A model generated the notes under the pieces. That model ran no database searches. It was not told the DNA's origin and saw nothing but the letters and a program-made list of their open reading frames with translations. This document shows positions 14,165 through 25,739 of a DNA stretch of 64,000 nucleotides, piece by piece. The position numbers and the translations under genes were made by a program. Every line of letters starts with the position of its first letter. Position 1 is the stretch's first letter. This stretch comes from Tsuneonella rigui (GTDB taxonomy: Bacteria > Pseudomonadota > Alphaproteobacteria > Sphingomonadales > Sphingomonadaceae): assembly GCF_003958625.1 (NCBI RefSeq), contig NZ_RSEL01000020.1:1-64000 (forward strand). The letters run 5' to 3'.

Positions 14165-17065
14165 TTACTGCTCGGCCGAACGGACCTCGACCGGCAGGCC
14201 GATCTTGTCGAGCTGCGGCTTCACCACCTTGGCGTCGCCGACCACGACATAGACGAGGTCGCCGCCCTTGAAGTCCGCCAACGCCGCCGCGTCGAGATCG
14301 GCGGCCTTGAGCGCCTCGTACCGTGCAGCCAGCGTCTCGTAGTAATCGTCGGGCCGGTTGTGCTCGACGATGTCGACGATCCCGCCGAGCACGTCGCCCG
14401 AAGTCTCGAACCGGCCGGGCAGCTCGCGCACGTTGCCGTTGATCAGCCGCTCCAGCTCCTCCGCCGTCACGCCCTTACCGCTGGTGTAGGCGGCCAGGTC
14501 CTTGCGCAACTCGACGATCGAATCCCCGGTGCGGTCGGCCTGGACCGGGGCGTAGATCATGAAGCTGGTGCGATCGAGCGGCGCGCGGACCAGGCTGTTG
14601 ACGCCGTACGACCAGCCCTTGGTCTCGCGCAGGTTGGTGTTGATGCGGCTGAGGAAGCTGCCGCCGAACACTTCGTTCGCGGCGTTGAGCACGATCAGGT
14701 CGTCGGTGCCCTTCTGCGGCAGCACGCGGCCGCCGAAGATGATCGACTGCGGCGAGGCGGGCCGGTCGATCAGGATGATGCGGCTGGTCTGGCTGGGCAC
14801 GTCGACCGCGAAGTTCTTGGTCGGGGCAGGGCCGGCGGGGGCCTTCCAGTCGCCGAAGCTCGCTTCGAGCAGGCGGACCACTTCGGGCAGGGTCGTGTCG
14901 CCGACCACGAACACCTTGGCGGTGTCGGGCCGCAGCCAGGTGTCGTGGAACGACTGGAGGTCGTCGCGGGTCAGCTTGGCGACCACCGCCGGATCGCCCG
15001 TCCCGCTGGGCGGAATGCCGTAGGGGTGGTTGGGCCCGTACAGGATCGGCAGCAGCGCCCGTTGCGCGATCGAGGAGGGGTTGTTGAGCTCGTTCTTGAT
15101 GCGGGTGAGCTGCTGGGTGCGCACCCGCTCCAGGTCGGCCGGCGCGAACGCCGGGTGGCGGACGTAGTCGGCCAGCAGGTCGAACGAGGCGGCCAGGTTC
15201 GGCGTCATCGCGCCGAGGCTGAAGCCGGTCATGTCCGACCCGGCGAACCCGCCGAGGCTGGCGCCGAGACGCTCCTTGGCGATCGCGAGCTGGGTCGAAT
15301 CGAGGCTGGTGGTGCCTTCGTCCATCGCCTCGAGCATCAGCGACTGCAGGCCGAGCTTGTCGCGCGGATCGGCGGCGTAACCGGCGTCGAAGTCGATCCG
15401 CACGCTCACCGCCGGCACCGCGTCGCGGCGGGCGAAGTAGACCTGCATGCCGTTCGAGAGCGTGGCGCGCTCGATGGCGGGGAAGTCGAGCGGCTTCAGC
15501 TCGGTCACCGGCGGCAGCGACTTGCGCTCGGCGGCGGTGGCGTAGGTCACGCCCGCCTCGGTGCCCGGCGCCATGTAGTACGCGGGGTGCGGGCCCTCGC
15601 TCTCGGGCGCGGTACGGTAGCCGCCGCGGTTCTCGCCGCCTTCGGTGCGGGTGCCGGGCTCGACGGTGAGCGCGAAGACCGGGCGCGAGAGGTACTTGGC
15701 GGTGACCGTGCGGACCTCGTCCGGCGTCATCGCCGCGGCTTCCTCCAGTTCCTTGCGGTACTGGGCGGGATTGCCGTTGTAGAGCAGCCCTTCGGCCAGC
15801 GTCGGCGCCTTGCCGCCGAACCCGCCGACCGATTCCAGCCCGCGGATCTGCGCCGCGGCGTAGACGGTGGCGGCGCGCTGCAACTCGTCGGCAGTCGGGC
15901 CCGAGGCGATGAACTTGGCGATCTCGGCGTCGAGCGCGGCGCCCAATGCCTCCTCACTCACGCCCGGCTTGGCGTCGGCCGAGACCACGAACTGGCCGGC
16001 CTGCGCGTAGATCTCGGCCCCTGCCGAAACGCGCACCGCGACCTGCTGCTGGCGGACCAGCGCATCGTCGAGCCGCGAGCTGGCCAGCCCGCCGAGCACC
16101 GAGGCGCCGAGCGCCAGCGGCATGCTCTCCTCGCTGTCGAGCCCGGGGATCGCCCACATGCGGTAGATGCGCGGGGTCGCGACCTTGTCGAGGATGGTCT
16201 TCTCGAGCTTGGCGGGCAGGGTCGGCACCGGCGCGGCGACCGGCTGCACCTTGGGCCCGGCGGGGATCGCGCCGAACCACTTGGTCACCTTGGCCCGTGC
16301 GGTCGCCTCGTCGATGTCGCCGGCGAGCACCAGGATGGCGTTGTTGGGACCGTAGTGGTCCTTGAACCACTTCTTGACGTCATCGAGGCTCGCGCTGCTC
16401 AAATCCTTCATCGAGCCAATGGTCGAGTGGTGGTACGGGTGCCCGCTGGGATAGAGATTCTCGAGCTGCTCGTACTCGACCAGACCATAGGGCTGGTTGT
16501 CGCCCTGGCGCTTCTCGTTCTGGACGACGCCGATCTGGTTATCGAGCTTCTCCTGCGTCACCGCGCCGAGCAGATAGCCCATGCGGTCGCTTTCCAGCAT
16601 CAGCGCGCGGTCGAGCGCGCCGGTGGGTACGGTCTCGAAGTAGTTGGTGCGGTCGAACCAGGTGGTGCCGTTGTAGTCGGTCGCGCCGACCTGCTGGAGG
16701 GGCTCGAAAAAATCGCCCGGCGAGTTTTCCGAGCCGTTGAACATCAGGTGCTCGAACAAGTGCGCGAAGCCGGTCTTGCCCTTCGGCTCGTTCTTGGAGC
16801 CGACGCCGTACCACACCGAAACCGCAACCACCGGCGCCTTGCGATCTTCGTGCACGAGGACGCGAAGGCCGTTATCGAGGGTGAACTCACTGTAAGGGAT
16901 CGATACCGCCTCGACCAACTGACTCACCGGCGCGGGAGCGGGCGGGGTGAGGGCGGCGGGAGCCTCCGCCGTCGGCGCGCTGGCGACGCTCTCGGCCTGG
17001 GGCGCGGTGGCGCAGGCGGACAGGGCGAGCGCAAGCACGCTGGCGGTGGCAAGGCGGTATGTCAT
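14165..17065 (-). CDS. M16 family zinc metallopeptidase, two-domain lipoprotein
   Basis: A 966-residue pitrilysin/insulinase-family peptidase. The N-terminus is a lipoprotein signal with lipobox LSAC (Cys18), followed by an Ala/Pro linker, which anchors it in the envelope. The first M16 domain has the inverted zinc motif HxxEH as His102-Leu-Phe-Glu105-His106 and the distal zinc ligand Glu184 in 'VVQNEKRQ'. The second half repeats the M16 fold (ERATLSNGMQVYFARRDAVP...) but has no HxxEH, as expected for the inactive partner domain. The two halves together form the clam-shell chamber of this family. It follows the penicillin-acylase-family gene on the same strand after 41 bases, so the two are probably co-transcribed. 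Confidence 0.9.
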   Translation of the reverse strand: MTYRLATASVLALALSACATAPQAESVASAPTAEAPAALTPPAPAPVSQLVEAVSIPYSEFTLDNGLRVLVHEDRKAPVVAVSVWYGVGSKNEPKGKTGFAHLFEHLMFNGSENSPGDFFEPLQQVGATDYNGTTWFDRTNYFETVPTGALDRALMLESDRMGYLLGAVTQEKLDNQIGVVQNEKRQGDNQPYGLVEYEQLENLYPSGHPYHHSTIGSMKDLSSASLDDVKKWFKDHYGPNNAILVLAGDIDEATARAKVTKWFGAIPAGPKVQPVAAPVPTLPAKLEKTILDKVATPRIYRMWAIPGLDSEESMPLALGASVLGGLASSRLDDALVRQQQVAVRVSAGAEIYAQAGQFVVSADAKPGVSEEALGAALDAEIAKFIASGPTADELQRAATVYAAAQIRGLESVGGFGGKAPTLAEGLLYNGNPAQYRKELEEAAAMTPDEVRTVTAKYLSRPVFALTVEPGTRTEGGENRGGYRTAPESEGPHPAYYMAPGTEAGVTYATAAERKSLPPVTELKPLDFPAIERATLSNGMQVYFARRDAVPAVSVRIDFDAGYAADPRDKLGLQSLMLEAMDEGTTSLDSTQLAIAKERLGASLGGFAGSDMTGFSLGAMTPNLAASFDLLADYVRHPAFAPADLERVRTQQLTRIKNELNNPSSIAQRALLPILYGPNHPYGIPPSGTGDPAVVAKLTRDDLQSFHDTWLRPDTAKVFVVGDTTLPEVVRLLEASFGDWKAPAGPAPTKNFAVDVPSQTSRIILIDRPASPQSIIFGGRVLPQKGTDDLIVLNAANEVFGGSFLSRINTNLRETKGWSYGVNSLVRAPLDRTSFMIYAPVQADRTGDSIVELRKDLAAYTSGKGVTAEELERLINGNVRELPGRFETSGDVLGGIVDIVEHNRPDDYYETLAARYEALKAADLDAAALADFKGGDLVYVVVGDAKVVKPQLDKIGLPVEVRSAEQ

Positions 17066-17106
17066 TGGATGTCCCCGGGGAGTAAAAATCGAAAGTTAGG
17101 CTAACA

Positions 17107-19269
17107 CTAGTCGGCGCGCAGGCGATGAGTCACGGTTTTTCGACTAACGGCATTCGCCAGCGCATCGGCGCGGGTGAAGTGCACGGGTTTGAGCTTGTGC
17201 TGCACGAACAGCGGCGCCTGATCGGTAAAGTGGACGTTGCCTGGCCGAGTGGTCGCCGCGCCGAACGGCTGGATCGACTGGCTGACCACCGGCTTGCCGG
17301 GCGCCCACTCGACGAACATCACGAAGCTGTCGCCATGCTTGACCTTGAGCCGGCCGTCAGGCTCGACATCCCACAGCGTTGATGCGCGCAGCGTGTCGCT
17401 GCCACCGTCGAGCGGCAGGTCGACCGTGAAGCGGCCGGGGCCGTGGCGGAGGCGCAGGAGGTCCTGCAGCGGCGGATCGAGCCGGCCGAAGTGGGTCATC
17501 AGGTGATTGGCGGCATCGGCCAGAAGGGTTTCGGCTGGGCGGAGGGGTTTGCCGGTGTAGCTGTCGCCCATCGCCGGCCGCATCACGAGCAGCGCGAGCG
17601 AGTCCGCACGGCCGACCCCGTCCGAGGTCAGGTCCCACTGCGCCATCAAGCGCTGCGCGGCGGCAAGCTTCGGGTCCCTGCGAAGGTCGAGCGCGGCAAT
17701 TCCGTCGAGCACCTGCTTGACGTAACCGGCGCGCTCCCACCCGGTGTCGTACTTGATCCGCTCCAGCCGCTCTCGGCTGATCGGCCCGGGCTCGTCGAGC
17801 AGCTTCTCGGCGCGATAGGCCCGATTGGTCATGCGCAGCTCGACACCCATCTCGGGTGGCGCGCCGGCAGGGTCGAGGTTGCTGCTCGCGCCGGCAGCGA
17901 CGAATGGCGTGTTGTTCGAATTGAACACGAAGCCCGAGGCCGGGTTCAGGTAATGCGGCAGGCTGTCATACGGCACGAGGGAGTGCCAGATGAGGTCGCT
18001 GCGGTCCCCCGGCAGCACGCCGCGCCAGTTCGCGCCCTTCTGCCGCTGCGGGATCGCCGCGTTGTACCAGTACGCGATGTTGCCGGCCTTGTCGGCGTAG
18101 ATGAAGTTGGTCGATGGCACCGCTCCGCGCGCGAGGATGCCCTGCCACTCGGTGTAGGTCTTCGCTTTGTTGAGATCGTAATAGGCGTCGAGCGTGGCGA
18201 GGCTGCCCATCCCGCCATAGCGGAAGGCGAACGCGCCCTTGTCGTTCAAGATCACCGGCCCGTGCACGCTGCGATAGACCGTGCGGCTGACCGGCAACAC
18301 GACCGGGCCGAAGCGCACCGGCAGGCGCACGTTGGTCACCTCCAGCGGCAGCCACTTGCCGTCTAACCGGTAGCGCGTCTTGCTATTGTCGAGCACAAGC
18401 TTGTAGACGTCGACCATGTCCGGTTCGTTGACCGTGTTGGTCCAGCCGAGGTCCTCGTTGTGGCCGAGAAATGGGAACGGGCTGCCGGGGAAATTCGCAC
18501 CGGCGTAGTGCCAGCCTTCGCTGCTCTCTACGACCAGCTCATACCACGCGACCCCGCCTTCCCACGGCTGGTGGCTGTTGGAGACGAGGCGCGTGACGCC
18601 ATCATCGGCGCGCTTGGGCGAGATGGCGAAGGCGTTGGAGCCGAGGTGCTCGGCTGCCTCGCGATCCGGCAGCGGTGTGTTCAGCGCTGGGCCGGGATCG
18701 GGGAGAAGAGTGTCGCCCTTCACCAGCGGGCCGATCGTGTTGTTGAGCCCGAAAAAGAACGGTTGGCGCAGCGCAAAGCCGGTGGCGACATCCTCGCCGT
18801 TGACCGGAAACAGGTTGCCCAGCCGCACTTCGCCCGGGTGGTCCTTGGCGTAGTCGTTGAGCCCAGTGGCATAGGCGTCGAGCAGCGCGCGAGTGCGCGG
18901 CTTGAGCTTAGCGTACTCGCGCTTCACCGTGCCGCGCGCGTCGAGCAGCGCGAGCACGTAGTCGAACTGCGCGCCATCTTCGCCCGCCAGCGCGCCATAG
19001 CGGCCGCGGGTCATCGCGATCACGTCCTGCAGGGTGCGGAAGTCGTCCTCCGAATGCGCGAGCGCCACGCCGTAAGCCACGTCGGCATCGGTGTTGCCGT
19101 AGATGTGCGGCACGCCCCATTCGTCGCGCACGATCTCAGCGGTGTAGGCATGAGCGGGTGGAGCCTTGCCGGTCCGCGCTGCGAGCGGCTCCCACACCAT
19201 CAAGCCCACCAGCACGGCCAGCGCCAGCACCAGCAGCGCGGCGGCGAGCCGGATCACCCATTTGCGCAT
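17107..19269 (-). CDS. penicillin acylase family (Ntn-hydrolase) enzyme
   Basis: A 720-residue amidase precursor of the penicillin G acylase/AHL acylase family. These are made as a single chain, exported, and cleaved so that an internal Ser becomes the N-terminal nucleophile of the beta chain. The N-terminus is a hydrophobic signal/anchor (RLAAALLVLALAVLVGLMVW). The A-chain start 'EIVRDEWGVPHIYG' is typical. The cleavage-site motif is LGSNAFAIS, making Ser211 the expected nucleophile; 'GGVAWYELVV', 'NNTPFVAAG' and 'LNYKAD'-region equivalents follow in order. Substrate could be acyl-homoserine lactones, cyclic lipopeptides or other N-acyl compounds. The start at 19269 has GGGAGG six bases upstream; earlier in-frame ATGs lack one. 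Confidence 0.88.
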   Translation of the reverse strand: MRKWVIRLAAALLVLALAVLVGLMVWEPLAARTGKAPPAHAYTAEIVRDEWGVPHIYGNTDADVAYGVALAHSEDDFRTLQDVIAMTRGRYGALAGEDGAQFDYVLALLDARGTVKREYAKLKPRTRALLDAYATGLNDYAKDHPGEVRLGNLFPVNGEDVATGFALRQPFFFGLNNTIGPLVKGDTLLPDPGPALNTPLPDREAAEHLGSNAFAISPKRADDGVTRLVSNSHQPWEGGVAWYELVVESSEGWHYAGANFPGSPFPFLGHNEDLGWTNTVNEPDMVDVYKLVLDNSKTRYRLDGKWLPLEVTNVRLPVRFGPVVLPVSRTVYRSVHGPVILNDKGAFAFRYGGMGSLATLDAYYDLNKAKTYTEWQGILARGAVPSTNFIYADKAGNIAYWYNAAIPQRQKGANWRGVLPGDRSDLIWHSLVPYDSLPHYLNPASGFVFNSNNTPFVAAGASSNLDPAGAPPEMGVELRMTNRAYRAEKLLDEPGPISRERLERIKYDTGWERAGYVKQVLDGIAALDLRRDPKLAAAQRLMAQWDLTSDGVGRADSLALLVMRPAMGDSYTGKPLRPAETLLADAANHLMTHFGRLDPPLQDLLRLRHGPGRFTVDLPLDGGSDTLRASTLWDVEPDGRLKVKHGDSFVMFVEWAPGKPVVSQSIQPFGAATTRPGNVHFTDQAPLFVQHKLKPVHFTRADALANAVSRKTVTHRLRAD

Positions 19270-19397
19270 CGAAATCCTCCCGTTCTCGCGGGACATAGCG
19301 GGCAGCCGATGCGTTGCAACGCGGGACTTGTTTCGAAGCGCTTTTCGACCCACCTAGTCGGCTAATACACCGGCGAGACAAAATCTGCCGCGAGGGC

Positions 19398-19425
19398 CTT
19401 GTGTTGCATTCACGCAACACTATCT
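19398..19425 (+). promoter_or_regulatory. candidate RpoH (heat-shock) promoter of clpB with internal inverted repeat
   Basis: CTTG (19398-19401), 17 bases, then ACTATCT (19419-19425) resembles the alphaproteobacterial heat-shock pattern CTTG-N17/18-CYTATNT with one mismatch. It ends 27 bases before the clpB ATG. An exact inverted repeat, GTGTTGC-attcac-GCAACAC (19401-19420), fills the spacer and could bind a regulator. The assignment is by eye. Confidence 0.5.
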
Positions 19426-19452
19426 CGCACGGGAAGGATTGAGGGAGCACCC

Positions 19453-22032
<2,580 letters not shown>

Positions 22033-22056
22033 TCCGCGATCGAGGCGAATAAAAAA

Positions 22057-22093
22057 GGGGCGGCCTTCACAGCGAAGGCCGCCCCAATTTTTT
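22057..22093. terminator. bidirectional rho-independent terminator between clpB and TonB receptor 1
   Basis: GGGGCGGCCTTC-ACAGC-GAAGGCCGCCCC is a perfect 12-base-pair stem. It has a T-rich run after it on the plus strand (AATTTTTT) and a run of A before it, which is the T-tract on the minus strand. It serves both clpB and the convergent receptor gene. Confidence 0.95.
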
Positions 22094-22110
22094 AGGCGGA
22101 GGTCGTTCCC

Positions 22111-25100
22111 TTACTTCACCTTGGCGGTGAAGTTCATGAAGAACGTCCGGCCGACGAAATCGTAACCGCTGTAGAGGGGCGCGTTGCCCAGGCGGTTGTA
22201 GCCGTAGCCCGAAATCTGCGGCGGTTCCTTGTCGGTGAAGTTCTTGACGCCGAGGGTCCACGCATAATTGTCAGTCGTCCAGCGGACCGACGCGTTGTGC
22301 GTGAAGTAGTTCGGGGTCTTGAACTGGTAGATCGAGTTGTTCTCGTCTTCACCCAGTGCATCGTAGCTGTTCGTACGACCGACCCAGTTGAGGCCGTAGT
22401 AGAAGCTCACCTCGTCGATCTTGTAGGTCGCGTCGAACGTGCCGGTCCACTTCGGATAGTAGATGTCGCCGTTCCGCTCGGTCACCGGGTTGGTGGAGAA
22501 GGTCTGGCCCGACTGCTCGAAGTACTTGGTCGCGCCGACGTTCAGGCGGAGCGAACCCGGACCGACCGGAACGACGTAGCGTGCGTTCATGTCGATGCCG
22601 CGAACGGTGTTGGTCGAGATGTTGATGTACGAGTTGGTGACGGTCGCGCGGTACGGCGTCGTGCTGCTGGCCGCATCACGGACGACCAGTGCGCACAGTT
22701 CGCCGCCATTGGTGCCCGACTTGAAGGCGACGTCGTTGTAGCAGCTCGAGATGATGTTGCCGCCGCCAAACTGGGCCACGCCGTTCTTCACCTGGATATC
22801 GAAGTAATCGACCGCCAGCTCCATCTTGCCGAGCGAGGCGGGCAGCGGAGGCTGCACGATCGCGCCGACGGTCAGGTTGGTGGAGGTTTCCGCTTCGATC
22901 CCACTGCCGGCACCGCCGGTGCTCAGGACGCGAACGTTCTGGCCGAGCGGGTCACCCGCGCCGCCGAGACCGTAGTTGATCGGAATGCCTTCCGCGGCGC
23001 AGTTCTTGTACACCGTCAGGGTCGGCGACTTGTTGCCGTACTGATAGCACGGATCGACCGTGTTCGAGAGGAACCCCGCGGTCGGCGCCTGGAACTGCTC
23101 CGACAGCGACGGAGCGCGGTACGAAGTGCCGTAAGTCGCACGGAACGACAGCGCCTCGATCGGCGACCACAGGCCACCGACCTTGTAGGTCCAGCCCGAG
23201 CCGTACGAATTGTAGTCCGTATAGCGCGCCGAACCGTTGAGGGTCAGCTCGTGGAAGAACGGACGATCGGCGAGCAGCGGAACTTCGAGCTCGGCGAAGA
23301 CCTCGCGCACGGCGTCCTTGCCCTGCGTGATGCCCGCGGTCGAGTAACCGTAGAGAGCGCCCGTCTGCTGTTCGATCGGCGGCTGGTCGTCGATCTTCTG
23401 GCGGCGATACTCGGCGCCGATCGCAAGGCCGACGTTACCGCCGGGGACCGCGAACAGGCTGCCGCTGAGCGAGCCCGAAACGGTGGTTTCCCAGAACTTG
23501 GTGGTGCCGAACACTTCCGGCGCGACGAAGTTCAGGAAGGCCTGCGGGATGTTCCCGTTGACGACCGCACCGGTCAGGATCGGCGCCGCGACGCAACCGT
23601 TCGAGGTGTCGACGCAATTGAACCCACCGGCGCCATTCGAGACGACGTTCTGGGCCTGCTGCAGGCGCGAGGTAACGAGCTGCTGGAGGCTGTACTTGCC
23701 GTCGCTCTTCGACTGGCCGACGTAGAGGTCGTAGCTCCAGTCGCTCAGGCCCAGGTCGCCGCGGATGCCGCCGCCGACGCGGTAGTAGTCGACCCGCTGG
23801 GCCGACTGGTAGTTGCGGCTGCTGAAGACGCGCACGCCCACTGCCTTGCCGCCCGACTGGTCGGTCGCACCGATGTTCGAGAACTTCAGCTCGTTGGGGA
23901 TCAGCGGGCTACCGAACAGATAGTCGATGGTCGCCTGGAAGAAGGTCGGCTGGCTCGATTCGCGGCGCGTGTACAGCGCATCGAAGTAGAGCTGGGCATT
24001 GCCGAGCGCCTGCAGGTCGAACGTGCCCTGGAGGTAGCCGTTGTAGTTGGTGGTCGGCGACACCAGCGAGCGGTTGAAGAACAGCTGGTTGTAGAGGTCG
24101 CGGTTGCCGAGAGCGGTCGAGCCGCCGCCGTTGACGCCTTCCCAACCCGGGACGCTGCCGCCGGCCGCCGGATTGTAGCGGAAGCGGTTGAAAGTGCCGA
24201 TGGCGGGGTTGCCCGGACCGCCGGCGGCGCCAGCGCGGTTGCTGGTGCCGATGGTGTTGACGGTCACGCCGCTGAGGCCGGTCGCGCCGCTCGGGTAGCA
24301 CTTGGGCTGGCCGGTGCGCGGATCCTTGTAGTCGCCCGAACCGAACGGCTGGCCGGGGGCCGAGGCGATGTATTCGGTCTGGCACAGCAGGTAGTCGTGC
24401 GCGCCGAAGGTCATGATGTTGCGGTCGAGCACTTCGAACGAGCCCGAGATGTTCACTCGGTCGCTGTTGTAGCCCGCGATCACCGCGATGCGCTTGGTGA
24501 TGCCTTCGCCGACTTCGGGGACCGAGACGCCGCCGTCGAGGACGAGGCCGCGGGTCTTCTTGTCGGTGATGATGTTGACGACGCCCGCGATCGCGTCCGA
24601 ACCGTAGATCGACGAAGCGCCGGCCTTGAGGATTTCGATGCGGTCGACGATCGCGCTCGGCAGGACGTTAAGGTCCGCCGACAGCAGCGAGCCGCTGGTG
24701 CCCGAGGGCGCGAGGCGGCGGCCATTGAGCAGGATCAGCGTGCGCGCGGTGCCGAGGCTGCGCAGCGACAGGGTGTTGGCACCCGGGCCGCCATCGGTGA
24801 TGAAGCCGGTGAAGGTGTTGTCGATCTGACGCGCGCCAGCGGTCACGCCGGTGCTCTGCAGCACTTCGTTGGTCGAGTTGAAGCCGGCGATCGTGGTGTC
24901 GTCGCGGGTCACGACCTGCAGCGGCGAGGGCGACGTGAAGTTGCTGCGCTGGATGCGCGAACCGGTAACGACGATCGCGCCGCTATCGTTCGTGGTGGTG
25001 CCATCGGCGTTCTCGACGACCGGATCGCACACGCCGTCGGCGTCGGCATCCGGGCATTCAGCGGCGGCCGCGGCGCTCGTGTCCTGCGCAAACGCAGGCG

Positions 25101-25179
25101 TGCTGAACACGGTCAGCGCGGCCAGCGCCGCGCAAACGGAGGTCGAGCCGCGCAGAGCGGCCTTGTTGATGAATTTCAC
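22111..25179 (-). CDS. TonB-dependent receptor 1 with N-terminal DxDxDG motif
   Basis: A 1022-residue outer-membrane active transporter. Signal peptide MKFINKAALRGSTSVCAALA... ends at AFA-QD. A short acidic segment with the calcium-loop pattern D44-x-D46-x-D48-G-x-x-D52 (DADADGVCD) precedes the TonB-box/plug start 'GAIVVTGSRIQRSN'. The plug shows 'TLILLNGRRLAPSGTSG' and 'ASSIYGSDAIAGVVNIIT', as in sphingomonad/Xanthomonas-type receptors. The barrel includes 'VGRTNSYDALGEDENN' and closes with FFMNFTAKVK, lacking the usual terminal aromatic residue. The substrate is unknown; no siderophore or vitamin gene is adjacent. The start codon is GTG at 25179. It is divergent from receptor 2 and near two sulfotransferases and an oxygenase. 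Confidence 0.93.
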   Translation of the reverse strand: MKFINKAALRGSTSVCAALAALTVFSTPAFAQDTSAAAAAECPDADADGVCDPVVENADGTTTNDSGAIVVTGSRIQRSNFTSPSPLQVVTRDDTTIAGFNSTNEVLQSTGVTAGARQIDNTFTGFITDGGPGANTLSLRSLGTARTLILLNGRRLAPSGTSGSLLSADLNVLPSAIVDRIEILKAGASSIYGSDAIAGVVNIITDKKTRGLVLDGGVSVPEVGEGITKRIAVIAGYNSDRVNISGSFEVLDRNIMTFGAHDYLLCQTEYIASAPGQPFGSGDYKDPRTGQPKCYPSGATGLSGVTVNTIGTSNRAGAAGGPGNPAIGTFNRFRYNPAAGGSVPGWEGVNGGGSTALGNRDLYNQLFFNRSLVSPTTNYNGYLQGTFDLQALGNAQLYFDALYTRRESSQPTFFQATIDYLFGSPLIPNELKFSNIGATDQSGGKAVGVRVFSSRNYQSAQRVDYYRVGGGIRGDLGLSDWSYDLYVGQSKSDGKYSLQQLVTSRLQQAQNVVSNGAGGFNCVDTSNGCVAAPILTGAVVNGNIPQAFLNFVAPEVFGTTKFWETTVSGSLSGSLFAVPGGNVGLAIGAEYRRQKIDDQPPIEQQTGALYGYSTAGITQGKDAVREVFAELEVPLLADRPFFHELTLNGSARYTDYNSYGSGWTYKVGGLWSPIEALSFRATYGTSYRAPSLSEQFQAPTAGFLSNTVDPCYQYGNKSPTLTVYKNCAAEGIPINYGLGGAGDPLGQNVRVLSTGGAGSGIEAETSTNLTVGAIVQPPLPASLGKMELAVDYFDIQVKNGVAQFGGGNIISSCYNDVAFKSGTNGGELCALVVRDAASSTTPYRATVTNSYINISTNTVRGIDMNARYVVPVGPGSLRLNVGATKYFEQSGQTFSTNPVTERNGDIYYPKWTGTFDATYKIDEVSFYYGLNWVGRTNSYDALGEDENNSIYQFKTPNYFTHNASVRWTTDNYAWTLGVKNFTDKEPPQISGYGYNRLGNAPLYSGYDFVGRTFFMNFTAKVK

Positions 25180-25739
25180 GCTTTAGTCCCCAGTACTAAG
25201 GCCGGTGTCTCGCCGGCCAATGTCAGCTCGGTTGGCAATTCCGCGGTGTCCGCAGCAGCCGCCGCGGCGACGAAATGCCAAGTCAAACCTGCGTCGGGAT
25301 ATCGGCTAAGCATCGCCGGGGCAATGCGCGGAACGCCCTGAAACCTGCGCAACGTCGACAGAATGTGTCGCCGGCTAACAATCTCCACCCAACTCGAACC
25401 TAACAAAAGTTCGGCCAAGAAACGCGAAAGAGAGGTAGGATGGCTATGAGGATCGTTAGGATATGAGTCCGCTTGGGCCGCGAACCCCGCGGATTTGCGC
25501 GACTCCCGGTTTCCGGTCGCCGCCCGGTGTGGAAAATTTGTCACAAGCAGTCGCAAAAGTGCAAATTGCGCCCGCTCCGGATGGTCATGGCCGATGGAAA
25601 GGGGCTATCGACCTGCCGTCCGGGGACTGGGCATTCAATCATCGACCAGTTGGGGGATCGCCACGCGCCATGCGTGCGAGCAACCCCGAACGGGATCGAT
25701 TGCATCAGCTCCCCATCGAATTGTTCGGGAGTTGCAAGA
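25180..25739. other. 560-bp divergent intergenic region between two TonB-receptor genes
   Basis: No gene is supported here; the open frames lack ribosome-binding sites and family resemblance. On the minus strand a 6-bp perfect hairpin (GGCCGG-N7-CCGGCC, 25200-25218) sits about 20 bases upstream of the receptor 1 GTG and could affect its translation. Long leaders of this size suggest promoters for both receptors and room for a regulator, but I could not define -35/-10 boxes with confidence. Confidence 0.5.

Noticed and set aside
14360-17104. 914-codon open frame opposite the M16 peptidase
   Set aside because: Same composition artefact; the sense frame has a lipobox, zinc motif and two M16 domains.
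25176-25556. 126-codon minus-strand frame in the gap upstream of receptor 1
   Set aside because: It overlaps the receptor 1 start by four bases and would be read into it, but it has no ribosome-binding site, no recognisable fold and occupies the expected promoter/leader region.
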